A stretch of 64,000 bases of DNA from Paracoccaceae bacterium (GTDB taxonomy: Bacteria > Pseudomonadota > Alphaproteobacteria > Rhodobacterales > Rhodobacteraceae), in the NCBI GenBank assembly GCA_016778765.1, contig JADHOV010000002.1, forward strand, positions 1 to 64,000, in the 5' to 3' direction. Both the position numbers and the translations under genes were made by a program. Positions 38,386-45,938 of this stretch are shown here, one piece after another. Under the pieces are notes generated by a model. That model ran no database searches and was not told the origin of the DNA. It saw nothing but the letters and a program-made list of their open reading frames with translations. Each line of letters starts with the position of its first letter. Position 1 is the first letter of the stretch.

Positions 38386-39024
38386 ATGTCTGATTTAAAC
38401 AAAACCATAATGCGGCATGCGCAAAAACAGATCGGGATATGGGAATGGGCGGGGTCCGAAAACAATCCTTTGGTTTTGGCAATGTTTGCCGAGGCTGGCC
38501 ATTCTGACATCGAGCAAGATGCGGTGCCTTGGTGCGCGGCTTTTGTTGGCTCGGTCTTGTTGCGAGCGGGCACAAAGGGCACCGGCTCGCTGTTGGCGCG
38601 CTCTTATTTAGACTGGGGCCAAAAAATACCTCTTAGCGAGGCCAAAGAGGGCGATGTGGTGATCCTGTCGGGCAAAGCCAGCTGGCAGGGCCATGTGGGG
38701 TTTTTAAAGGGCCAAGGGGCGCAGAAACTCAATCTGCTGGGCGGCAATCAAAACGATCAGGTGAATGTCAAAGCCTATCCCGCCTCTAAGCTGTTGGGGG
38801 TGCGCCGGGCAATCGCGCCGCGTTCAAATCCAAGCGAGAGCACCACCCTTCAGGCCAGCACGGTTACAGCGCTGGCAGGGGCGTCAGCCACAGCGACGGC
38901 GGGTGTGGCGGCAATGCACCCCGCGGCGCAGGTTACGCTGATTTTTGCAGGTGTTCTGGTGATGCTGGCGGGGGCTTATATTTTCCGTGAGCGCCTGCGC
39001 AAATGGCGTTTGGGGGACCGATAA
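38386..39024 (+). CDS. TIGR02594-type NlpC/P60-like endolysin with C-terminal membrane segment
   Basis: 212-residue peptidoglycan hydrolase. The catalytic Cys is C50 (AVPWCAAFVGSVLL), the histidine H103 (WQGHVGFLKG), and a polar third residue is N121 (GGNQNDQV), the layout of the TIGR02594/CHAP-like amidases often encoded by phages and gene-transfer agents. A Ser/Thr/Ala linker (residues 148-178) leads to a membrane helix at about 181-200 followed by basic residues, which would tether it to the inner membrane. The start ATG has GAGGG upstream; the GTG at 38365 is rejected. The i-spanin gene starts 22 bases before its stop. Confidence 0.86.
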   Translation: MSDLNKTIMRHAQKQIGIWEWAGSENNPLVLAMFAEAGHSDIEQDAVPWCAAFVGSVLLRAGTKGTGSLLARSYLDWGQKIPLSEAKEGDVVILSGKASWQGHVGFLKGQGAQKLNLLGGNQNDQVNVKAYPASKLLGVRRAIAPRSNPSESTTLQASTVTALAGASATATAGVAAMHPAAQVTLIFAGVLVMLAGAYIFRERLRKWRLGDR

Positions 39025-39257
39025 TTGCGCGGGTTAAAACATGGCTTGCGCTGGCGGGTGCCTTTGTTATGGCCATGCTCGGCGCATTTTTATGGGGCGC
39101 TGCCAAACAGAAATCAAACCAGAAGCTCCGCGATTTAAAAGCGCGGGTGTCAGTGCTTCAAAACTCAAAGGAGATTGAAGATGAGGTGGATCTTATGTCT
39201 GATGATGCTGTCTCTGATGAGCTTGGCAAGTGGATGCGCGACCGTGATCAGCAGTGA
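39003..39257 (+). CDS. Rz-like inner-membrane spanin
   Basis: 84 residues: a membrane helix at about 13-33 (TWLALAGAFVMAMLGAFLWG), then a charged coiled-coil (KQKSNQKLRDLKARVSVLQNSK...DEVDLMSDDAVSDELGKW). This is the size and topology of phage Rz (i-spanin), which spans the periplasm and fuses the two membranes at lysis. Its C-terminal half contains the start of the Rz1-like gene in another frame, the classic nested arrangement. No sequence identity to lambda Rz is claimed; the call rests on architecture. Confidence 0.78.
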   Translation: MAFGGPIIARVKTWLALAGAFVMAMLGAFLWGAAKQKSNQKLRDLKARVSVLQNSKEIEDEVDLMSDDAVSDELGKWMRDRDQQ

Positions 39258-39372
39258 ATGCCTTTGGGCAGAGCCTCTTCGCCCCTCGGTGCGTGATATT
39301 CTGACGATTGGCACCCAGCGACAAATTTTGGCCCATAATCAAAAAGGCGTCAAATTTTGCGATTGGGAATGA
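39181..39372 (+). CDS. Rz1-like outer-membrane spanin lipoprotein
   Basis: 63 residues in a different frame from the i-spanin, overlapping its last 77 bases. The signal MRWILCLMMLSLMSLASGC gives an acylated Cys at residue 19. The mature part holds PLRPSVRDILTIGTQRQILAHNQK, whose AHN motif I recognise from Rz1-type spanins of alphaproteobacterial phages. AAAGGAGATTGAAG precedes the ATG and lies inside the i-spanin gene. Together with the preceding hydrolase it makes a complete lysis set except for a separate holin. Confidence 0.78.
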   Translation: MRWILCLMMLSLMSLASGCATVISSECLWAEPLRPSVRDILTIGTQRQILAHNQKGVKFCDWE

Positions 39373-39997
39373 TTTTAGCGCTTTGATTGAGCCTAGCCTC
39401 GGATCTGTTGCGGAATAATGCGAAATGACATCCTGAGTGTGATCGGTTGCACACAATTAGAGTGAGATAGGACAAATGAGAAGTTTTATCATTTGTCCTA
39501 TCTTCCCATTAATACTGACCTCAATTCGAAAGCTTCGATACATTTGTTTGGGGTATTATGTGCTGCTGTCTTTGAATTTCATTTGCCCTTACGGCAATCT
39601 CATTCTCGGGCCAAATCAAGGCTGCTTTGGCTTTAGAACTAAATAAATTATTTTCCGGTTGCGTCAGAAGCTGTTTTCACATGAAAATTTTTTGGAAGAA
39701 TGTGTAGAGAGCGGCGTGATTTTATAGACCTCAATCTGGATCATTACGACCGTCTTCTAGAAATCAAATTGCGCAATCAGATCCAGTATGCCCTTGGTCT
39801 CAAAAGCTGTTAACCATTCTATTGCTGTCACCAACTCACGCGGCTTGGTCTGCAGCGCTGGCGATCGAGACCAAATTGGCTGAGATGAGGCTTTCTTTGT
39901 TATCTGTGTCCAATCCGCGTGATGTATCATTATACCGCAATCGAAATCAAACAAGGGCTTGCCCCTCGCGCTAAATAAGCCTAAAGGAGGGGCAACA
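39373..39997. other. intergenic region with a strong hairpin
   Basis: Spacer between the lysis cassette and rpsU. Apart from the hairpin at 39466-39502 and the ribosome site of the rpsU leader, no gene or RNA is recognised. Confidence 0.5.
39466..39502. repeat. perfect 14-bp inverted repeat (hairpin)
   Basis: GATAGGACAAATGA (39466-39479) and its exact complement TCATTTGTCCTATC (39489-39502) flank a 9-base loop. It is not followed by a T run, so it is not a standard terminator. It could end the lysis transcript by another route, bind a dimeric regulator, or be the relic of a small mobile element. Confidence 0.7.
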
Positions 39998-40024
39998 ATG
40001 GAGATACCTATATGCTGCAAGTAA
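39998..40024 (+). CDS. tiny upstream ORF overlapping the rpsU start
   Basis: An 8-codon frame, MEIPICCK, with an excellent ribosome site (AAAGGAGGGGCAACA). Its stop codon overlaps codons 4-5 of rpsU, whose ATG at 40012 is two frames away. Ribosomes finishing here could re-initiate at, or block, the rpsU start. Whether the peptide is made is unknown; it could simply be part of the rpsU leader. Confidence 0.4.
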   Translation: MEIPICCK

Positions 40025-40215
40025 GTGTTCGTGACAACAACGTAGACCAAGCGCTGCGTGTTATGAAAAAGAAAATGCAACGTGAAGGCATGTTTCGCGA
40101 GATGAGGGCGAAAGAGTTTTATGAAAAGCCCTCTGTGAAGAAGGCGAAAGCCAAGAAAGAAGCGATCAAGCGGATTAAAAAGCTTGCGCGCAAAAAAGCT
40201 GAGCGTGAAGGGTAA
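40012..40215 (+). CDS. rpsU: 30S ribosomal protein S21
   Basis: 67-residue basic protein with the family core [29 protein letters not shown] and a Lys/Arg-rich tail ([21 protein letters not shown]). S21 joins the 30S subunit late and aids initiation by helping the Shine-Dalgarno pairing. GGAG lies 8 bases before the ATG, within the overlapping tiny ORF. Length and sequence are normal for Alphaproteobacteria. Confidence 0.97.
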   Translation: MLQVSVRDNNVDQALRVMKKKMQREGMFREMRAKEFYEKPSVKKAKAKKEAIKRIKKLARKKAEREG

Positions 40216-40826
40216 AGCGCCCAACCGTTGATAAATAATACCTTAAGCTTTTATTTGACCAAAAATATATTTAGCGTCGTGTAACCGTGTTCGTGCGGTT
40301 AGTTTTGCGTTTTGAGAGAACTGAAAAATGACGCATGCGCCCGATAGATAGAATGTCCGATAGCGCAGCCCTAGGAAACGAAAATCAGCCTTTGAAGATC
40401 ATAATTCGAATTTAGCTGAGAACTAAAATATAAGCGGCAGATTGATAAAATAGATCTGGGGGCAATGATGAAGCTACCCATGATTTTCAGAAAGTCTCCC
40501 GGATATGTCAGGCGTGCATGATTGCATTGCGCGCCTCCATCACTCTTCTTCCACGTCTGTTTCACGCGCAGTGTGCCGCATTTTGATCCTGATCGCCATG
40601 CGATGAAAAATGCTGAAAACTTAATCATACTGAAGCGTTATCATGAAGATTTAGTCGAACTGACTTCAAGCGATGTTCAGGAAGGAAACGAGGCATGAAA
40701 ACTTTCTTTAACTAGATTCGGCGAAGTCTCTGAGTTTCTTAACGATCAGCCAAGTCGTTTGACTGTAGGATATTCTGCTCATGGCTCCGGTTTGGTGTTA
40801 GAGGAAACTTGGTAGAAGATGGCACA
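40216..40826. other. gene-poor region downstream of rpsU
   Basis: No confident gene. A plus-strand stretch ending near 40698 reads MKNAENLIILKRYHEDLVEL in one frame and may be the tail of a lost gene. No terminator recognised. Confidence 0.4.
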
Positions 40827-41235
40827 CTAGCTCTTTCTCAAAAATTGATATTCTTCGTGAGTTATGATCCTGAAATTGTGTGACACTTGACTTTGAAAGC
40901 TTTTACCCTCGTTCGGAATAATTTCTCGGAAAAACTTGAGGATCGCATTGGCGAACTGCTTTTAGGTGAGATAGTGGCGATAATGGGTCACGAATTGCTG
41001 CATTTCGGCGCATAATCCTTTGATCGGGTTCAGGTGAAACAATATGGCGGTAATTGGATCAGATGGAGGCGGCAACCCGACCATGCGGTAGCTCTCGGAC
41101 TTCTGATCCTTTATGATAAGCGGCGTTGTCCTAAATCACATGGATCATTTTATTGGGGTTGCGCGCCTCAATCTTGGCAAGAAGATGTGCGGCACTGCTG
41201 CCGTCCGCAGTGGTTGGTCCTGCCTGCGCGCAATG
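40827..41235 (-). pseudogene. IS630-family transposase relic
   Basis: Read on the minus strand, fragments in three frames line up with the C-terminal catalytic half of IS630/Tc1-type transposases. They are DGSSAAHLLAKIEARNPNKM, then IHVI-stop-DNAAYHKGSEVREL (the second catalytic Asp in DNA), then CRLHLIQLPPYC passing by frameshift to FHLNPIKGLCAEMQQFVTHY (the third acidic region is normally NPIERLW; here the Glu is Lys). It finishes with ILKFFREIIPNEGKSF and HNFRIIT. At least two stops and two frameshifts make it inactive. The N-terminal half and inverted repeats were not found. Confidence 0.85.
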
Positions 41236-42024
41236 ATACGAGAAATTGGAATATTATGGGCAATGCATTCATAGAAAATATCAACTGCATCTTCTTCATA
41301 ACGCATAGTTGTTTTCATGCGGACGATATGCGGCTTTAAAAAAGGCTTTTTGGTAGATGCACCTTCCGCGTCGGCGGTGATATTAAAATAGTTAGGAAGA
41401 TCGCAACACGGCTGGTCAGCGTAAAGATCGCGGCGTTAAGCCTCGTTGTGTTCGTCAACAAGGCATAGGCCGTATTTACATCGAGATCGAAATTTGCTGG
41501 ATTATTCGCGATGCAACAGCGCGTGAACCGGCTCATATTTGCCAGCTTAACTTAAAACCGCGTAAATTGATACAAATCTGTCAGTTTTGGAGGGTGATAT
41601 AGGCTGTTTACTCCGATTTAATAAGGTAGAGCCCAGCTAGAGCCCAGCTAATTTTCTTGACATCGCAAGTGACATAACACCGTGCTGACGGATTGACCGC
41701 TTTCTAGCGCTATTGTTTGTCTTGAGGCCATTTTGGCTGTGAGCTGATAGATCTCAAGCTATTTTAAGCTTATTTCCGAATGTCACATGCGTTCATGTTA
41801 TCCATTTATAATGACCAGTCGAATGATATATTTTGTTAGGAAAAGAGACATAAGGTTGGCTTGGCTGAAATTGCAGCATCGGATTATGGCTGCACATCTT
41901 AGCGCTTCTGTGGTAGGGGCACAGGCGGTGCCGCTCTTCGTTGCATGGATAGGGCTGCTAAAACATTTGTTTTTTTAAGTTAATTTACGTTAGGTTTCAC
42001 TGCGCAAGGCTGTAAGGTGAGTTT
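41236..42024. other. gene-poor region beside the IS relic
   Basis: It may contain further decayed parts of the IS630 element (41336-41536 minus reads LNAAIFTLTSRVAIFLTIL). At 41627-41648 the 11-base unit TAGAGCCCAGC occurs twice in tandem. No intact gene. Confidence 0.45.
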
Positions 42025-43005
42025 ATGGATGACGCTCCAATCAAAGGCTGGAACCATATTCCAGAGGTTCCGATTAAAGTCTCTCCGTTTTTTAGGTGGC
42101 CTTTAAAGCCATCAGAGATGCTATCATGGATTTGGAATTCTTGGTTTTTAATTTCTGAAAAGCTGATTATTGTTGGGCTGGCCTTTGTGTCTTTTTATTG
42201 GTTTCAGCCCCCGCTTACTGAGGTAAAGGAATTTGCTTTTGGCTGGATTGCTGAAATGTATTTGCGCAATTTGGTTTTAATGACAGGTGTTGCAGGCGGG
42301 CTGCATCTTTATTTTTATACCTTTACCAAACAGGGCCAAACCCTCAAATATGATCCTCGCCCATTGATGAAAAACGGCAAGCAATTCACGCTTGGTGGGC
42401 AAATTCGCGATAATATGTTTTGGACTTTGGCCAGCGGCGTTACCATTTGGACAGGGTATGAAGCGTTAATGTTTTGGGCTTTGGCAAACGGCTACGCGCC
42501 CATGCTGACCTGGGCGGCCCATCCGGTTTGGTTTGTTGCCCTGTTTCTGCTGATCCCAATCTGGGAAAGTTTTTACTTTTATTGGATCCATCGGCTGCTT
42601 CATGTCCCATTCATGTACAAATATGTGCATGCTTTGCATCATCGAAATATTAACGTTGGCCCATGGTCTGGGCTGTCTATGCATCCGGTTGAGCATGTCA
42701 TTTACCTGGGCACCGTGTTGATCCATTGGGTGGTTGCCGCTCATCCAGTTCATATCTTGTATCACCTACAATATTATACTTTGACCGCTGCCACCACGCA
42801 TACAGGGTTTGAAGGTTTGATTGTGAAAAACCAAGACCGGCTAAAACTTGGTACCTTTCATCACCAAATGCATCATCGGTATTTTGAATGCAATTACGGG
42901 TCTTTGGAAATGCCGTGGGATAAATTGTTCGGGTCTTTTCACGATGGGACACAAGGCGCGGATGAGCGGATCAAGCAGCGCCGAAAACGCATGATGAACC
43001 CCTAA
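42025..43005 (+). CDS. sterol desaturase / fatty acid hydroxylase-family membrane protein
   Basis: Di-iron membrane oxygenase of 326 residues. The histidine clusters are present: HRLLH (about residue 189), HALHHRN (about 204-209), and the C-terminal HQMHHR (about 287). Four to five hydrophobic helices precede and interleave them. The family hydroxylates or desaturates sterols, carotenoids, fatty acids or alkylglycerol chains. No ribosome site beyond GTGAG. It stands alone; substrate unknown. Confidence 0.92.
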   Translation: MDDAPIKGWNHIPEVPIKVSPFFRWPLKPSEMLSWIWNSWFLISEKLIIVGLAFVSFYWFQPPLTEVKEFAFGWIAEMYLRNLVLMTGVAGGLHLYFYTFTKQGQTLKYDPRPLMKNGKQFTLGGQIRDNMFWTLASGVTIWTGYEALMFWALANGYAPMLTWAAHPVWFVALFLLIPIWESFYFYWIHRLLHVPFMYKYVHALHHRNINVGPWSGLSMHPVEHVIYLGTVLIHWVVAAHPVHILYHLQYYTLTAATTHTGFEGLIVKNQDRLKLGTFHHQMHHRYFECNYGSLEMPWDKLFGSFHDGTQGADERIKQRRKRMMNP

Positions 43006-43857
43006 ACAAGCCATCTGTAAAATCTGTTTGGCGGCCAACACACTTTTTAGTCTTAGCGCTGGGCGCAGATTAAGCTACGCGAAAAGATTTTAGGGCAACC
43101 TTTGGTCATACGGTTTGATATGATTTGCAGCTTCGTCATTGGGTTGAGGGTTGCATAGCCGCGCATGGCTTTTGATAAAGCACCCACCCGCGCTTGATAG
43201 CCGCCTGTTAAAAACGTTTCTTAAATTGAAAAGGGCAAATTTTGAAGCAGCAAAGCCATAGACGGCTTCACGCGTCAGAGTGATTTTGCCCAGCTGATGT
43301 TCCAGCGCTGAGATCGAAAAATAGGTGATGTATCTTCATTTTGATTGGGTTTAAGTTAAAAATAATAACTGTCATTTTAGTATGTTAGGATATTTCGTTG
43401 TTGTCTGTCAGCGGGTGACTAACAGAAAGGTGCAAGGGCATAGGCATGGCCCGGCATTCGTAAAAGGGCGTTTGGCTTAAGTTCCTTACACAATGCAACG
43501 CTGTTATTTGGAGAATTCGTAGGGGAGTTTAAGTGTCACTAATTTACAAAATTTAAATTTAAGTTAAATGAATTATGCCTCTTTACGGCATACGCTTATT
43601 TCAAACACATACAAAACTCAGAGCGTATATGATGCAATAAGTGTCAAAAGAAAACGCAATTTTGTTACGTAGATTTTCCGTTCGAGAGCGGTTTTCTAGC
43701 TTATAATAATGGCCTGATATGCGGTGCATTTTCCAACCAAAATACTGCATCGCAACGCTAAAAACAATTTAAAAAATTGTCTTATTTTCTATTCCAATTC
43801 ACTGATTACTTGTTAGGCTGACCAGCGGAAGACAACTAAAAAACAAGGAGTATAATA
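43006..43857. other. intergenic region upstream of the quaternary-amine transporter
   Basis: 850 bases. In the first half the minus strand translates to patches such as LGKITLTREAVYGFAASKFA that resemble a decayed hydratase-like gene (weak). The AT-rich second half presumably carries the transporter promoter. No riboswitch recognised. Confidence 0.35.
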
Positions 43858-44814
43858 ATGAAGACGTTATTAAAAGCCACATTGGCTTCTGCACTTTTGT
43901 CTGGCTTTGCAGCGCCGGCAGCCTTCGCGGCGGACGTTGTGATCGGCGTTCCTAATTGGCCCTCTGTTCGCGTTACGGCGCATGTTCTCAAAGTGGTTAT
44001 GGAAGATAATTTTGGCTTGGAAGTTGAGCTTCAAAATGGCTCAAACCCAGTGGTTTTTGAAGCCATGGACACAGGTTCGATGCATGTGCATCCCGAAGTT
44101 TGGTTGCCAAACCAAACCAACTTGCACAATAAATTTGTGAAAGAAAAGAAAACTGTATCTGTGAACCCAAATGGTGTGGCTGGCGATCAGGCGATGTGTG
44201 TGACAGCGGGCACAGCGGCACGGACGGGTATCAGCGAGCTGGCAGAACTCACCAATCCCGACATGGCTAAAAACTTTGACACTGATGGCGATGGAAAAGG
44301 CGAAATCTGGATCGGCGCGTCTGGTTGGGCATCAACAAATGTTGAAAAAATTCGCGCTAAATCCTATGGCTATGCCGAAACGATGAACCTGAAAGAGATG
44401 GATGAATCGCTTGCTTTGGCCGAGGTTGATGCCGCCGTTGCGCAAGATAAAAACATCGTCTTTTTCTGTTACACGCCACATCATATGTTTGCATTGCATG
44501 ATCTCGTGATCTTGAAAGAACCCGCCTATGACGCCTCAAAATGGAGCGTGAAACAGCCAACTGATGGCGCTGATTGGTTGGAAGTTTCAGAAGCCCCCAC
44601 CGCGTGGGATACGGCGTATTTGCACATTCACTTTGCGTCAGCTCTGGCCGATACAAATCCGGGCGCTGCAAAAATGCTATCACAAGCTGCGCTGAACACA
44701 GATATCGTTTCTGCCATGACCTACGCGCTCGTGGTTGAAAAGCAGGATCCTGCCGAATTTGCTAAAAACTGGGTTGCCGAAAATTCTGATCTGGTCGATA
44801 GCTGGTTAAACTAA
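43858..44814 (+). CDS. quaternary-amine ABC transporter substrate-binding protein
   Basis: Periplasmic OpuAC/ProX-family receptor of 318 residues. The signal peptide is MKTLLKATLASALLSGFAAPAAFA. The mature domain starts DVVIGVPNWPSVRVTAHVLK and has the family's AMDTGSMHVHPEVWLPNQTN, and a number of tryptophans (WIGASGWASTN, SWLN) that can form the aromatic cage for a trimethylammonium group. AAGGAG precedes the ATG. Ligand may be glycine betaine, proline betaine, choline or a related osmolyte. A hairpin separates it from the ATPase gene. Confidence 0.93.
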   Translation: MKTLLKATLASALLSGFAAPAAFAADVVIGVPNWPSVRVTAHVLKVVMEDNFGLEVELQNGSNPVVFEAMDTGSMHVHPEVWLPNQTNLHNKFVKEKKTVSVNPNGVAGDQAMCVTAGTAARTGISELAELTNPDMAKNFDTDGDGKGEIWIGASGWASTNVEKIRAKSYGYAETMNLKEMDESLALAEVDAAVAQDKNIVFFCYTPHHMFALHDLVILKEPAYDASKWSVKQPTDGADWLEVSEAPTAWDTAYLHIHFASALADTNPGAAKMLSQAALNTDIVSAMTYALVVEKQDPAEFAKNWVAENSDLVDSWLN

Positions 44815-44835
44815 AAATAGCGTGAAGTGAAATAA

Positions 44836-44870
44836 GCCAGCAGTGCCGTCGAATGCATTGCTGGCTTTTA
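44836..44870 (+). terminator. hairpin terminator/attenuator between binding protein and ATPase genes
   Basis: GCCAGCAGTGC (44836-44846) pairs with GCATTGCTGGC (44855-44865) over 11 positions including one G-T pair, with an 8-base loop and TTTTA after it. Such an element lets the binding protein be made in excess over the membrane components. Confidence 0.85.
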
Positions 44871-44888
44871 TATGGCCGGGGGAAGCTT

Positions 44889-45938
44889 GTGTCCGAAGAT
44901 GTAATAAAACTGGAACATGTGTGGAAAATTTTTGGTGAAAACGCCCAAGCAGCTATGGAAGCCATCGAGGCGCGTAATCTTTCCAAAGATCAGGTTCTAA
45001 AAGAATTTAAATGTGTTGTGGGTATCGCTGATTGTTCATTTTCGGTGCGAAAAGGCGAGGTGTTCTGCGTGATGGGGCTGTCGGGATCCGGCAAGTCGAC
45101 CATGGTGCGCCATCTCAATCGTTTGATCGAACCAACCGCCGGTTTCATCGAGGTGCTTGGAAAAGATATGCGGGCCTTGTCCGATGTTGATTTGCGTGCC
45201 ATGCGCGCGCGGGAGATCGGTATGGTGTTTCAGCATATGGCGCTTTTGCCGCATCGTACGGTACGCGACAATGTTGCCTTTCCCTTGCAAATTCGTGGTG
45301 ATTCAAAAGCGCGCAGATGGGACATATCCCAACAATGTTTGAACCTGGTCAACCTTAATGGATATGAAGATCGGTTCCCCGCTGAGCTTTCTGGCGGTAT
45401 GCAGCAGCGTGTTGGTCTGGCCCGGGCCTTGGCCTCTGACCCTGAAGTTTTGTTGATGGATGAGCCGTTTTCGGCGCTGGACCCGTTGATCCGCCGGCAA
45501 TTACAAGATCAATTTATGGATCTATCTAGGAATTTACAGAAAACAACGGTTTTTATAACCCATGATTTGGATGAGGCAATTCGCATTGGCCATCGCATTG
45601 CGATTATGAAAGATGGCCGGATCGTACAAATTGGAACGCCTGAGGAAATCGTGACCCAACCTGCGGATGATTATGTGCGCGATTTCGTGGAAGGGATTTC
45701 AAAGTTAAAGCTTGTCTATGCGCATTCTATTATGGTGCCAATTGCCCGGTTTAAAGCGGCGTCGAGCGATGATTTGTCTCAGTCTCCCAAAGCCCATCAC
45801 GGCTGCGATTTGGATCGACTGATCGATATTTCTACAACAACAGAGAATCCAATTGTTATTCAAGATGATGACGGAAACGATATTGGTGTTATCGATAAAA
45901 CCACCCTTCTGAAGGGCATTCAGGGAGGCAAAGCATGA
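44889..45938 (+). CDS. proV: quaternary-amine ABC transporter ATPase
   Basis: ProV/OpuAA-type ATPase of 349 residues. Walker A is GLSGSGKSTMV, signature LSGGMQQRVGLARAL, Walker B LLMDEPFSALDPL, with the family-specific insert NLSKDQVLKEF ahead of Walker A. The C terminus (ENPIVIQDDDGNDIGVIDK) is the remainder of a CBS-like regulatory region. The start is the GTG at 44889 with GGGGGA five bases upstream; the frame to 44853 is rejected because it would begin inside the hairpin. It overlaps the permease gene by four bases (ATGA). Confidence 0.94.
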   Translation: MSEDVIKLEHVWKIFGENAQAAMEAIEARNLSKDQVLKEFKCVVGIADCSFSVRKGEVFCVMGLSGSGKSTMVRHLNRLIEPTAGFIEVLGKDMRALSDVDLRAMRAREIGMVFQHMALLPHRTVRDNVAFPLQIRGDSKARRWDISQQCLNLVNLNGYEDRFPAELSGGMQQRVGLARALASDPEVLLMDEPFSALDPLIRRQLQDQFMDLSRNLQKTTVFITHDLDEAIRIGHRIAIMKDGRIVQIGTPEEIVTQPADDYVRDFVEGISKLKLVYAHSIMVPIARFKAASSDDLSQSPKAHHGCDLDRLIDISTTTENPIVIQDDDGNDIGVIDKTTLLKGIQGGKA

